Shown here: positions 44,404-55,812 of the stretch, one piece after another
Position numbering within the stretch: position 1 is the stretch's first letter
Layout of the letters: every line of letters starts with the position of its first letter
Source: Macrophomina tecta
Lineage: Eukaryota > Ascomycota > Dothideomycetes > Botryosphaeriales > Botryosphaeriaceae
Length of the DNA stretch: 64,000 nucleotides
Assembly (NCBI GenBank): GCA_024180945.1
Contig: JAKSGN010000038.1
Span: 682,001 to 746,000 of the forward strand
Reading direction: 5' to 3'
Position numbers and translations under genes: made by a program
The notes under the pieces: model-generated
Databases searched by the model: none
Told to the model about the DNA's origin: nothing
The model's input: the letters and a program-made list of their open reading frames with translations, nothing else

Positions 44404-47400
44404 ATGGCCGACTACAGCGCCCAGCAGGGGAGGGAGTACGCTCGCCCTACCAATTACGGCCACTCCAACGGCTACCAGCGTAATGAGGCCTTCAACGACA
44501 TCTTCGGCGCCCGCCCCCAGGAGCGCTCGCAGACAATGACCTCGCAGTCCTACCGCCCCCCGCCAGACCGCGCTCAAACCATGTCGGGCCAGGTCGCCGA
44601 CATGATGCAGCGCATGCCGCCCATGAGGCCCGGCGCCAACGGCTACGGCTCGCCCCAGCCCAACGGCTACATGCCGCCGCCGCCGCGAGCTCCTTCCGAC
44701 GGTCAAGCTCCTCCTCGCGGCCAGCCTCAGAACCACTACTTGCCACAGCCTATCCGCCCAGATCGTCGGCCCTACAATATGCCCCAGCGCATGGACCCTC
44801 GCGGCATGCCGCCGCCGCCCCAGCCCTATGGCAACAAGCCGCTGCCACAGAGATACCCCCCCGGCCATCCCGGCCCGGCCCTGAACTCCGATTCCTACCG
44901 TTCGCAGTCGCTCGCATCCGCCCCGCGTCCGCAGATGTATCCCCCTGGCTACAACATAAACCCCGCTCACACCTTTCGCCAGGCGCCCTACATGAACCAA
45001 GCCAGGACGACTGCCCAGGGCCGCGTGGTTCCCGAGCGCTCCGACGAGAGAACAATGTCCCTCTCGTCTTTCAACCGTGATCATGAGTACACGCAAACAA
45101 TGAGCGGGCGCGTCATACCAAACCGACCGAAGCAAGAGCCCAATGGTGTCACGCCCGAACGTACTTCAAGTGGCGGTTATGCTGGCCAGCCCTTCGTCCC
45201 CCAGCCCGGCACTAAGACCAGAAGCCCAAGCCAAGGGAGCTTCAGCACGCAAAGGACCATGTCCATGGCCTCGACCATTTGCCCGCCCTCTGAAGCTGGC
45301 GAGAATGCGTTGAAGCCAACTAAATCCGGTTCTGGGCGGCAGGGCCAGCCGGGGGCTCCGAAGGAACGACCTCTGGTCTACCCTGCGCTTCTGTCCAGGG
45401 TTGCTGAAGTATTCCGGGAGAGGATTGTGCTGGGCGAGAAAGACAAGGATGGCTTGGTTTATCAAAGTGCTTTCACCGGCGCCGAGGCCGTTGAACTCAT
45501 TGCCTACATTATCAGAACTTCTGATAGGAATCTTGCGCTTTTATTGGGCCGTTCTCTGGATGCGCAGAAGTTCTTCCATGAAGTCACCTACGCACACAGG
45601 TTACGCGATTCGCAAGCCGAGGTCTACCAGTTTCGCGAGACTCTCATGGAGGACTCGACTGAGGTCAACGGTGTCTTCACCCTGCTCACTGAGTGCTATT
45701 CTCCCACGTGCACGCGCGACAAGCTCTGCTACTCCATCGCCTGCCCGAGAAGATTGGAGCAGCAAGCGCGTTTGAACCTGAAGCCTCAACCAGGTCTCAA
45801 GAAGCAGGAATCCAAGGCCAGTCTCCACGATGACGATGACGGCGAAGAGAAGAAGCTTTGGATCATGACCGTCTCCAAGGAAATCGCCGACAGCATCACC
45901 GAGAAGGAAAAGAAGCGCCAGGAGGTCATTTCCGAACTGATGTACACCGAGAGGGACTTCGTGAAGGACTTGGAGTACCTGCGCGATTTCTGGATGAAGC
46001 CACTCCGGAATCCCGCAACTTCGCCGATACCGGAACACCGCCGCGAGAAGTTCATCCGCACGGTCTTCTCCAACTGTCAGGAAGTCTACAAGGTCAACGC
46101 CCGCCTTGCGGAAGCTCTGACGCGCCGACAACAGCAAGAACCCGTCGTGCACAATGTCGGAGACATTTTCTTGGAGTATGTACCGCACTTTGGCCCATTC
46201 ATCAAATACGGTGCAAACCAGCTTTTCGGCAAGTATGAGTTCGAGCATGAGAAAAAGACAAACCCTGCTTTCGCACGGTTTGTTGAAGAGGTGGAGAGGA
46301 TGAAGGAATCGAGGAAACTGGAACTAAACGGTTATCTGACTAAGCCCACGACGAGATTGGCGCGTTACCCGCTGTTGCTGGAAAACGTGTTGAAGTATAC
46401 TGCTGATGATAACCCGGACAAGGAGGACATCCCCAAGGCCATTGTGATTATCAAAGACACGCTTTCCAAGGTGAATGTGGAATCGGGCAAGGCGGAAAAT
46501 CATTTCAACTTAGTGCAGCTTAACAGGGATCTCAAATTCCGCCCAGGCGAATACGTGGACCTGAAACTCACTGAAGAGAACCGCCAACTTATTTTCAAGG
46601 GCTCCCTGAAGAAGACTCCCACGGATAACACTAGCGATATCCAAGCCTACCTGTTCGATCACGCGGTGTTGCTCGTGCGGATAAAGACGGTCAACAAGAA
46701 GGAGGAAATGAAGGTCTACAAGAAACCAATTCCGCTGGAGCTGCTTGTCATCACGCAAATGGAGGAGGTTCTGCCCAAGCAAGGTATGGCAAGACGGCCC
46801 TCATCTAGCTTGAGCCTTACCGCCAACAAAAACAATCTGAATGCAGGAGCGAAAACGGACGCGAAACAACAGGGCTATCCGATTACCTTCAAGCACCTGG
46901 GCAAGGGCGGCTATGAGCAGACGTTGTACGCCTCGACCCAGATTTCTCAGGAGAAATGGATGAAGCACATCCAGACGCAGCAGAAGAACCTGAGGGACCG
47001 CAGCAACATCTTCACCAAGGAGATTGTCTGCGAAGGTTTCTTCAACCAGTCCATCAAAGTCAACTGCTGCGTGCCTCTTGGTCAGTATTCTCATTGTTGT
47101 GGTCGAGATTTGCTGCTGATCAACATGCAGATGGTGGCCGCAAACTGGCCTACGGTACTGACTTTGGTGTCTATGTTGCTGATCGCAGGCCAAGGGACGC
47201 CTCTATCAAGCCAAAGCGTGTCCTCGAATGCAAGGCCGTTACCCAGATTGACGTTCTGGAGCAGTACCAGATTCTTCTGGTTCTGTCTGACAAGACCGTG
47301 TACTCTTACCCCATGGAGGCCCTCGACCCTGATGAGAACCAGGGCTCTGTGTCGAAGAGAGGACGCCGGATCTGTCACTCCAACTTCTTCAAGGCCGGTG

Positions 47401-48254
47401 TATGTGTTGGCCAGCACCTCGTATGCTGCGTCAAGACACATGCTCTCTCCACGACAATCAAGGTGTACGAACCTATGGAGAACATGGCAAAGAAGTCGAA
47501 GAAGACAGGTTTCTCGAGAATGCTGGCTGGTGGTCAGGATGTGCTCAAGCCGTACAAGGTAGGTTTCAGCAGATGCCCCACGGCTGCTTCAGTGCTGACA
47601 CGGTTTCCAGGAATTCTACATTCCCACCGAATCAACATCAATTCACTTCCTCCGCTCCAAGCTTTGCGTTGGTTGTGCCAAAGGCTTCGAAGTCGTCTCC
47701 CTCGAGACTCTCGAGACGCAGTCTCTCCTGGACCAGGCCGATACCTCGCTCGACTTTGTTGCAAAGCGCGAGAACATCAAGCCTATCCATATCGAGCGCC
47801 TTCAGTCCGAGTTCCTGCTCTGCTACACGGACTTCTCGTTCTTTGTCAACCGCAACGGCTGGAGGGCGCGTCCGGACTGGAAGATCACGTGGGAGGGTAC
47901 GCCGCAGGCCTTTGCTATCTTCAACCCGTATATCCTTGCCTTCGAGCCCAGCTTTATCGAAATAAGGCACATGGAGACTGGTATGCTGGTTCATATCTTG
48001 ACTGCGAAGAACATCCGGATGCTGCACTCTTCTACGAGAGAGGTGAGTTCCTCATAGAGCCCAGTGAATGCAGCGAAGAATGTTGCATGCTAACTAGTGT
48101 CCTTGAAAAGATTCTCTATGCCTACGAAGACGAGATGGGCGAGGACACGATCGCATCGCTGGATTTCTGGTCCAGGCCGCAGAGCCCGCCGCAACAGAAG
48201 CAGCAGCAGCCGTCGGTGCCGCCGCAGATACCCGCGCAGAGCTTCTCGCCATAG
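44404..48254 (+). CDS. ROM2: Rho1 guanine nucleotide exchange factor, Rom2-like (DEP-DH-PH-CNH)
   Basis: Exons 44404-47080, 47131-47558, 47611-48042 and 48111-48254 encode 1226 residues. Residues ~1-310 are disordered, rich in Pro, Gln and Asn, with repeated RSQTMTS/RAQTMSG-type phosphosites. A DEP domain lies at ~325-410 (RVAEVFRERIVLGEKDKDGL). The DH domain is at ~503-695 (ISELMYTERDFVKDLEYL), PH at ~730-875 and CNH at ~893-1190 (AYGTDFGVYVADRR). This order matches fungal Rom1/Rom2, which load GTP on Rho1 for cell-wall integrity and glucan synthase activation at the plasma membrane. The third intron has a perfect TGCTAAC branch site. Confidence 0.94.
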
Positions 48255-49670
48255 AAGGATTCCCCGGCACGCGCTTGTACGCCTACCGTGTTCTCGTTTG
48301 GTTCCGTCGGGGCTATTGTGGCGCTGTTGTGTGCTCCCGGCGTTTTGTCGTTGGTTCCCTTTTATCTCCGGCGCTTCCGATACCACCTCTGCAGCAGCGG
48401 CATTTATGCATCGTGTTGAACCTCTCTTTTTCGAACGCTTTCCATAGCAAGAACCTCGGGCCTGTTGCTTTTATTTCTGTTTCCTTTCACTGCCTGTTGA
48501 TGCAGGCGTTAATTCATCAAATACATGGGACTCTAAACTATTTCTCTGCGGTACGCATGCTCTCTTCGCACGTTGTTTTTGTCTTACGTTGGGAGGTGGT
48601 GTTCACATGTTGGGGCCCTTTTTGGTTCACTATCTAGGCGTGCGTGGATGGACTCGGAGGGTTCTCTGTTATGTGCGGATGCTGGCCCAAGCGCAGATTT
48701 GCCTCCCCTTTCCCCCACCTCTTGTCTCCACCTTATCTCCCTCCCTCAACGTATGTACGCACTCGTCTTTGTCCCCCCACTCCTCTGGTGTAAGTCTCAT
48801 CGTTTTCTTAGTAGATGCTTTGAGCAACCTGTCCACCTCTTCCTTGCCTCCCCCTATGCCTCTTTTTCCCTCCCAGAACCATACGCGCAGCATGTGTGCC
48901 TTTGGTTTTACTGTCTCGAACCCTTTTTTTCTTAAAAACGAAAAGCCGCGCCATTTGCGATGTGTATAAAGAATTCAATCTGATTTTTGTGTCACTGTGC
49001 GTTGGTGTCTCATGCTTGCCACTGCGCTTTGTGGTTTATCCCGCGGCTGAACATTCTGGCTGTGGGTTCGAGCAGCTGTTTCAGGTGTTTCCCGACTTGC
49101 TTATCGCCCAGTTTGTTTTAGCGGTGAGCACATGGTATCGATGAAGCAGCCGCGCGGAAGATTGTTCCAACTTTACAATCCAGAAAGTAGCTGTCCTTCC
49201 GGCGGAAGGCTCGTGATGCGTGCTGTGCTGAGAACTGATCGGTACTGTCTCCGCCACTATTACCCTGAAGAATTTTTCGGAGAATCGATGTATTTCATTG
49301 GTTTGGCATTGTCGCCGAGAAGATGGGACTGGAAAGAGCTGTGTTCTTGGGCACAACAGGAGTTGCTTGTGAAGGTGGGGAAAACGATCATTGATCAAAT
49401 AATATCCTCAGACATAAAGAAAGGGGACAGACGCAAGATAGGATACCGATACACGCCTCTCAAAACAAATAGTGAGTAAAACAACTTTAGAAAAAAAAAA
49501 AAGAAAAAAAAAAAGAACCTCCCCTCTACATGGGACAGACGAGTGATCAGTAGATTGTTCACGGCAAGGGGCAGTCCCAGCTTCAACATTCTTTCCTCCC
49601 CGTCCATTCTTCTTTCTTTCTCTCCTCCTGCTCCTCCCCCGGCGAACAGCCGCATTCCCTCTCTCTCATT
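48255..49670. other. Intergenic, RhoGEF 3' flank
   Basis: About 1.4 kb, T/C-rich on the plus strand, with an A-rich run at 49490-49515. Open frames look random. A long 3' UTR or an untranslated RNA is possible. Confidence 0.45.
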
Positions 49671-50734
49671 TCACCACGTCCTGACCTCATCGCACGCCCT
49701 CCCGCCGAAGGCGTCATTCCGCCAATCCACATCGGACCCGGACTTGCAGCCCTGCCGGTCGGCGGGCAGATACGCCGCCGTCCGCATCAGCGCGTGGCCC
49801 GGCACCTCGCAGACGCGGCGGTTCAGCGGCAGCGCGCGGCAGTACAGCGCGGTGAATTTGACTTCCTCTTCCTCCTCTTCCTCTTCCTCTTCTTCCTCCT
49901 CCGCTGCCCCGTCCTCCGCTCCTCCTCTTCCTCCTCCTCCTCCTCCTCCTCCCCCAACCCGCTCGTCCCTCGTCACCGCCATTGCCACGGCCGTCTCCGT
50001 CTTCGGCGTCTTCTTCTTCTTCTTCTTCTTCTTGCTGCCGCCGCCGCCGATGCTGCGGCTCCCATACTCGAGCGCGCAGCGCGGCGGCACGCGCTCGATC
50101 ACGTGGGCCAGCAGGTGCGACCAGTCGAGGGTGCGGTGCAGCAGCTGGTCGCGCTGGATGACGACGGCCAGGCGCAGGCGCTGCAGGCGCGCCATGCGCT
50201 GGAAGGGGCGGAAGTCGACGTGGGCGTAGGCGTCGGGGACGCAGTCGGTCGTGTCGAGCACGACGAAGAGGCGGCGCAGGTGCGGGAGGGCGGCCGGGTG
50301 GAGGTGGATGGAGGGGATGACGGGGGAGGCGCTGAGGTGGCACTGTGGTTGCGGTTAGATTGGTGTGGTTTGTTTGTTTGTTTTTTATTTTATTTTATTT
50401 TATTTTGGCGGTTCTTTCCAGGCTAAAGGGGGGGGGAGCGGAGGGAGGTGGGTTAAGGTGAGGGTGGGGTGGTTACATCAGCGCGGACGAAGACGGTGTT
50501 TTCTTGGTACAGGACGTCGCGGGCTTCGGCGTAGACTTGGCGGCATGTGCGGAGCAGGGCGAGGGCGAGGCCGGGGCGGATGCGGTCGCGCTGGTAGGAG
50601 TAGTAGATGCGGATGATGCGGTCGGGCGCGGTCAGGGCGTGCTCGTAGACGCGGAGACGGAGCTCGGCGGGCAGGTCGAGCAGCCGGAAGGGCTTGGGGG
50701 GGCCAGGCGGACAGGTCTGCATGTTGCACGGCAT
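49671..50734 (-). CDS. 2EXR-like domain protein with homopolymer tracts, function unknown
   Basis: Exons 50734-50477 and 50342-49671 (134-bp intron) encode 309 residues. The N-terminal half reads FRLLDLPAELRLRVYEHAL, then LLRTCRQVYAEARDVLYQEN, the typical opening of fungal F-box-like/2EXR proteins. The fold continues after the intron (RRLFVVLDTT, FQRMARLQRLRLAV). The C-terminal half is interrupted by low-complexity runs: eight Lys, nine Gly and a stretch of about thirteen Glu. These are coded by CTT/CCT-type trinucleotide repeats and probably vary between strains. Biochemical role unknown; such genes are numerous in Pezizomycotina. The frame is open upstream to 50845, but MPCNMQTC fits the domain start. 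Confidence 0.75.
49855..50035. repeat. Compound trinucleotide repeat inside the 2EXR-like gene
   Basis: Blocks of (CTT/CCT)n and (TCT/CTT)n code for the Glu, Gly/Arg and Lys runs. Confidence 0.8.
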
Positions 50735-52330
50735 GTAGGTGGACGCCTGCGATGGCTTATGCTTCCTGACGAGATGTCTCCCTCGCCGTCCCCTGATAAT
50801 GCGCGCGAAATGGAGGGGCAGACTGGAGAGGATGACGCGGGACAAACGCGGGGCTCGCGCGAGTCATGCAACCCCCCCCCCCCCCCCCCCCCACTGACGT
50901 CGTCGCTCTACAAGGGACGCATTCGGAGTTGGAGCGGAGTGTCGGATATAAGTATTGGGAGCGGTTGGCTACATTACCCTCCGGATGAATGCCGCATCCA
51001 GATGCAGTTTAACAACTAACCTTACGGCCTCTCTGCCTGTGTGCAATTCAAGAAGGAGGGGAAAAGTAGCTGTGCCCTCGTTTTGTTTTTTTCTCCCCGA
51101 GGTTTTACACTAGCCATCCAGCACCTCCCCCCTACTAAGCTTGCCCGACGGTTCAGAAGCAGCATTGCGTGGTAGATTTTGCCCGGGATATCCATCGCCC
51201 GAGAACTTGTCGCGAGCTTGCCGGCGGAGTGCTGATCCGAATCCGAGATCAGTGGACTTTTGGTCCGACGCGGTCCGCATCTCGTCCAGACAAGATACTG
51301 AAAGTGAATACATCTCAGCACTTCTCCGTCCGCGCCGCGTTCGTCGACGGTTCCAACCACCCGGAAGCCCTTGAAGCGCAGAGGCACCGCTCCAGCATGC
51401 ATGGCTACTTTGCCTTGGTTGGCGCGCCGTTCCGCGCTTCCACGAACCTGCATTCGCCGACAGAACGTCTGGGCGATTTCTTTATCAAATTGGCGGCTGG
51501 CTATGGGGAGCCGGTTGACGGGGAGGATGTGCTTGAGAGTGGAAGGATCGTGCCCAATAGGGCATCCAGGAGAATTTTGAGGTATTGTCGATCCGAATTC
51601 CATGACTTGAAGTGTTGAAGCCGCAGCATTGAGCGTGATGCTGGCTTTGTTGTTGGCTTCCCTCCCGTTTCTCGTCGGTCTGCGATATCATTTACAGATG
51701 TCATGTGCCTTCTCGGTTATGATCGGAAATAAAGTTGTTGCTCCGGGGTGTAGCACTTGCGGAGTATAAATGTCACAACAGACATGGCCTCCTCTCCGGT
51801 TTCCGGCCATGTCGCATTCGGAAGCCACGACGCCCCCGGCATCTCCCAACCGGCAGATGACACTCAGTGCGCTCGAAACAAGAGGTGAAACGCCCCAGGA
51901 TTGTCTCTACAGATAACATCGGAGATGCGAGGCAGTCAATCTAGATATCAGGCATGAGTTCCTCTGCAATTATCCTCCAAGGGGCGAAGTACTACCGCCA
52001 TGGGATAAGGTCACTCGGCCTCCCGCTGTTTTCCGGTGAAGGAATCCGCCAGCTGATTCTCTGTTTCTCCTGTTTGGAGTGTTGAACACCGGCCACGTGG
52101 ATAATTTGGCTCCAGTAACAAAGGGTTAAACCTCACAATAACGGCTGGCACATTTTCTGGCCTTGTATTCAACCTGAGCGTTTGGCCGATCCCGTGACCT
52201 TTGCAAACATAGGCACTTGGATGTTACCTCCGGTGCTTTTGCACCTGCCGCCACCAAATTTCTCTGCGCCGACCTTTACATATCATCGCCCAGCATTTGA
52301 GCTGGTTACGGGAGAGCGCCTCCTTGGAAC
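50735..52330. other. Intergenic, 2EXR-like promoter to BTB gene
   Basis: Holds the poly(C) run. Two overlapping open frames on opposite strands near 51020-51620 are the longest here, but neither shows a domain, so I left them uncalled. Confidence 0.45.
50872..50892. repeat. 21-base poly(C) run
   Basis: Uninterrupted C run ~140 bp upstream of the 2EXR-like start codon, on the promoter side. Potential i-motif/G-quadruplex-forming DNA and an assembly-error hot spot. Confidence 0.85.
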
Positions 52331-53213
52331 ATGGCCTTCGCCATGTCGGACGTCGTCGACGGCTTGCAGCGGTAAGTTCGCGTCGACCTATTTTCCGCCT
52401 CCAATGACTAGCTTCACTGACACGCTTCTAAGGGACTTTTTAACCGGCAACTACAGCGACCTTCGAATCATCGACCGCAATGACACTGTTTACAATGTCC
52501 ACAAGGTTGTTCTTTGCCATCAGAGCCCGTGGTTCGAGGAGGCTGTGAGAGAGGTACGTGTGCAAAGTGCGGGCAGAGAAACGGGGAGTCCTGCCTATTG
52601 ACGCGAGCTGCAGACGGGCGACGGAAACACATTTCACCTCCGCAAAGATGAGCCCGCTGCTGTGAAGGCTATGGTCGAGTTCTTCTACACGGGTACCTAC
52701 TCCAGCAACGTCGACACCATATCGTCGGCCGTGGCAAGGCTATACTTGGACATCAGCATCTATGCCATAGGTGCCAAGTACATGGTCAAGAACAAGGCCC
52801 TTGATCTTGCCCAGGTCGCGGTCCGCCACATCCAGCGCGACCTGTGGCTGCCGGATCAACAGAACGTTCTGGCCTCGCTTCCACAGCTCGTGCAGTCAGC
52901 CTACGCAGAGGCAGCCGGAACCGAAGAGTCCCTTCTCGAGCCCTTCCTGGCCTATGCCGTCGATAATAGCCCCCGCCTTCTTAGGTCCCCGGGCTTCCGC
53001 GGTGCGCTGGACGCTCTTCCTGCCTTCCGCCAGAGCTTCTGCGAGCGCATTGCCAGGAGGCTCGACTTCTACAGGGAGGTTGGAGAACTCCTCGAGGAAC
53101 GGGGCACCTATGCTTGGGCATGCAAGAGCTGCAACAAGGCGTTCATCGGGATGGCCAGGGTCAACGCCGCAAGGACGAAGTGTGATCGTTGTGGCTTCGA
53201 CGAATCTGGGTGA
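52331..53213 (+). CDS. BTB/POZ-domain protein with C-terminal Cys4 motif
   Basis: Exons 52331-52371, 52433-52553 and 52614-53213 encode 253 residues. The BTB/POZ fold runs from residue ~14 to ~120: YSDLRIIDRNDTVYNVHKVVL, CHQSPWFEEAVRE, then after intron 2 VKAMVEFFYTGTY and LYLDISIYAIGAKYMV. A helical region follows, and the C-terminus has CKSCNKAF ... TKCDRCG, a CxxC/CxxC pair that could bind zinc. Fungal BTB proteins of this type are often Cul3 adaptors or unknown scaffolds; no substrate can be named. All introns are GT-AG (61 and 60 bp). Confidence 0.85.
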
Positions 53214-53837
53214 AACGCGACCGGCGTTGCCGAGTGAGCAGGTCCTTGTCTTCATGTTCGTTGGCAGTGTCCCTCTAGTGCAAGCACAGTTCCTGATCTT
53301 CTTGTCGCCTATTTCCCCTAATCATCACGCTGTTTGGCACGCCGCTGAGTGTTTGCAGGCTCTCGGACACTGACAATTGCAGCGATATGTGATACAGCAG
53401 GCCTCAAACTCTTTTCAAATTCGTGGTAGTCGTCTGCTACGAGGCTGTGAAGTAATCCCATTGGACATCTCGCTTCCCCGCACGCCCTCTTTCTCAACTC
53501 AACACACCCATCACTCTCTACACATCGCAAGACACACCCTGTGTGCAGCGAGGCAACACCACTGAACCATCGGCGTGTCTGTACCACCACGCACAACTTG
53601 TGACGCGAGCTAATACCGTGTTGCTAGGCGGCGTAGCCACTGTCTCAGAGAAGCAGAGGCAGCGAAATCATCCACCGACACTTCGACGGCAGGCTGACTC
53701 TCCGTCAACCTCGACCGGTGTCGGTTACAAGCCTAGTTTCTTCTGACCCGCTCAGACGCCTTTCAGGGACAGTCGCGCCACTCGTCGGACGTACCTTCCC
53801 TCGCAAAATACCCGAAGCGGTCTGAATCTGACCAGCA
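53214..53837. other. Intergenic, BTB gene to unknown gene
   Basis: No gene supported. Confidence 0.5.
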
Positions 53838-54942
53838 ATGGATCAATTCCCCGGCGGATTCAAGGATGCTTTGAAGCACATTATGCGAGGCGGTGCTGGC
53901 TTCCGCTGGGTTGAGCTGCCCGGGGCCGTGAGGGACACGATCCAGGCATACAACGAGGCGCAGTACGGCAAGCAAGTGAGGCAACAGCTCCCGGTGGTCA
54001 TGGCGTTGCTCGAAAGCCTTGTGGAACAACTTGGCAATCGCGGATACGCGGACGGGTTCCATCAGTTCCTGTCACTTCTCGGGGTCACGGCACAGTTCGT
54101 TCAGGTGCTCCAGGGCCACTCTGCACTGAGGGACGTTCTGCAAGGCGTCGGCGTTAAAATGGCCGAGAACATGGAGGCTCAAACCGGGCTACGGTCGCCT
54201 CGCTTTGCGAAGCAAGTCCATCGGTTCATCAAGCATCGCGCCCGAGAGACACGTGCAGACAGGGCCGATCATTTCTTCTTCGTGTACCACCCGGACACCG
54301 ACTGGCATCCCGAATTCTTCCATAGAGGCGAGAAAGAGCCGCTGCCCACCAACTTCCTCGGCATGTCTTCAAGCCTGGACGCCCTCTGCGTTTGGATGCT
54401 GTTCATTCGAAGCATTCTGGCGCAAGACAAGAGCAGGCGCAAAAGCCGCTTCCACATCCTGATTCCCGCCTACCGTCCACTCGTCATCCAGGAGCCGATC
54501 ATCGTCCCGCGCGAGCGGTACCCGTTGACCATCGAAGGCCACGTCCACAACTCCATCTTCCAAGTCTGGCTCAATATTCCGGGCCTGCCAGAAGGCGACT
54601 CAACGTTGCGCGATGTGGGCAACCTCGCCGCACCGCCAAGCTTCTGGCAAGAATGGGCCAGCGCTCTTGAGGCCGCTACGTCAGCCGGTACTTTTGCTGC
54701 AGGAGGAGGCGTGGCCGCAAGGTGTGGCCACTGCGGCTGCTGGCACAGCCGCAGCTCCGCTTGCTTTTCTGGCCGTGGGAGTTGCAACAATGTATGGAAG
54801 CGTAATGGCGGCGAAGACTGTCGGCGAGGCACTGAGAGCACCCGAGCCAAGGCTGCTAGGTGGCGACCTGGACCGCGACCAGCTTCGAATCAAACTAGGC
54901 ACGCGCCATGTCGGCCGGCGACACAGGCGCCGCCGTGAGTGA
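53838..54942 (+). CDS. Unknown fungal protein with an unresolved reading-frame switch near its 3' end
   Basis: Starts MDQFPGGFKDALKHIM. The first ~290 residues, in one frame, look like a folded protein (FFFVYHPDTDWHPEFFHRG, RFHILIPAYRPLVIQEP). Past ~54720 this frame becomes Cys/Arg-rich and unconvincing (stop 54938). The next frame carries a membrane-like helix (APLAFLAVGVATMYGSVM) and a tail to a stop at 54942. The frames join cleanly if base 54720 is disregarded, giving a 1-nt frameshift. Alternatively an 88-bp intron 54615-54702 (weak donor GTGGGC, good acceptor TTTTGCTGCAG) restores frame and yields 338 residues. I favour no model firmly. Family not recognised. Confidence 0.6.
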
Positions 54943-55812
54943 GAGATGAGCTGGGCAGCATTCTTAGCTCGAGATCGCTTCATCTTTCGGCATCAAACTT
55001 CGCAACGGCCAGACTTTACCTTGTTGCGCTTAGTCTCCTTCGTATACATGACAGTTGGTTGATACTTTTTCCGCAGTATTTTCGTAGCTACGACTTATGA
55101 TTCACGGCCGTATGCCAATGGTTTTCCTCGTCAATAGCTTCTGGCAGTGAGTTGAATGCGCTGCGAGCGATTGATCAACGATGTCTCGAAGTCCGCGTCC
55201 TAGTTTTGGTCTTATCCTAGTCTGCCGGGCAAGCCACTGTGACGGTTACCTCCGACCAGCCTCGTGAGCTCACTTGCTGCCGGTTATCGGGGATTACGGA
55301 ACACTACTCCCCTCCACCAGCGACTAGCGTCGTATAAGTTTCTTTAGTGGGTAATTTGTCCCGTCCCACCCTCTATTCTGTATAAGGGGGGAATATTTAC
55401 ACTAACGTGCCGAGATCTCTCTACCCGCCGCCTCTTAGAACAGGGTGCTGTTGATTTAAGATGCGTTATATAATTGACTAAGTTTTGGGGTACCAACGAG
55501 CAGGATCTGTTTTTCAGTTCCCCGTTTCCGGGCTCCTTCTTCACTCACGTTCACCCCCGGTGATTCCGGGCCTGGCGGCGATTACAGTGAGATGCGCGTC
55601 TAGGCCGCGACGGCGCTGTTCACAACGCCCACCAAGGCTGTCCTCTGCTTCTGCAGTTTTTGCTCCAAGAACGCTATGGGATCAAAAGCCGAGTCAAAGC
55701 GAGAGGAAGATGGGACGACAAAATGCCCTTGAGCGGCACCGACGCGCGTGCAACAGGTCGACCGCCATTGCCAAACCACACGGGCAGGTGTTCAGCGCAC
55801 CAACCCCGACCC
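54943..55812. other. Intergenic, AT-richer than its surroundings
   Basis: About 0.9 kb. The stretch 55330-55500 is relatively A/T-rich. No gene supported. Confidence 0.5.

Noticed and set aside
43850..44539. 229-codon plus-strand open frame before the RhoGEF
   Set aside because: Runs into the RhoGEF in a different frame and has Pro/Arg/Ser-rich composition typical of a C-rich leader.
49021..49090. GGGTTCGAGC resembling a tRNA T-loop
   Set aside because: No matching acceptor, D or anticodon stems around it.
51022..51618. Overlapping open frames on both strands (about 193 and 149 codons)
   Set aside because: Neither shows a domain or convincing splice context; cannot tell coding from chance, possibly a decayed gene.
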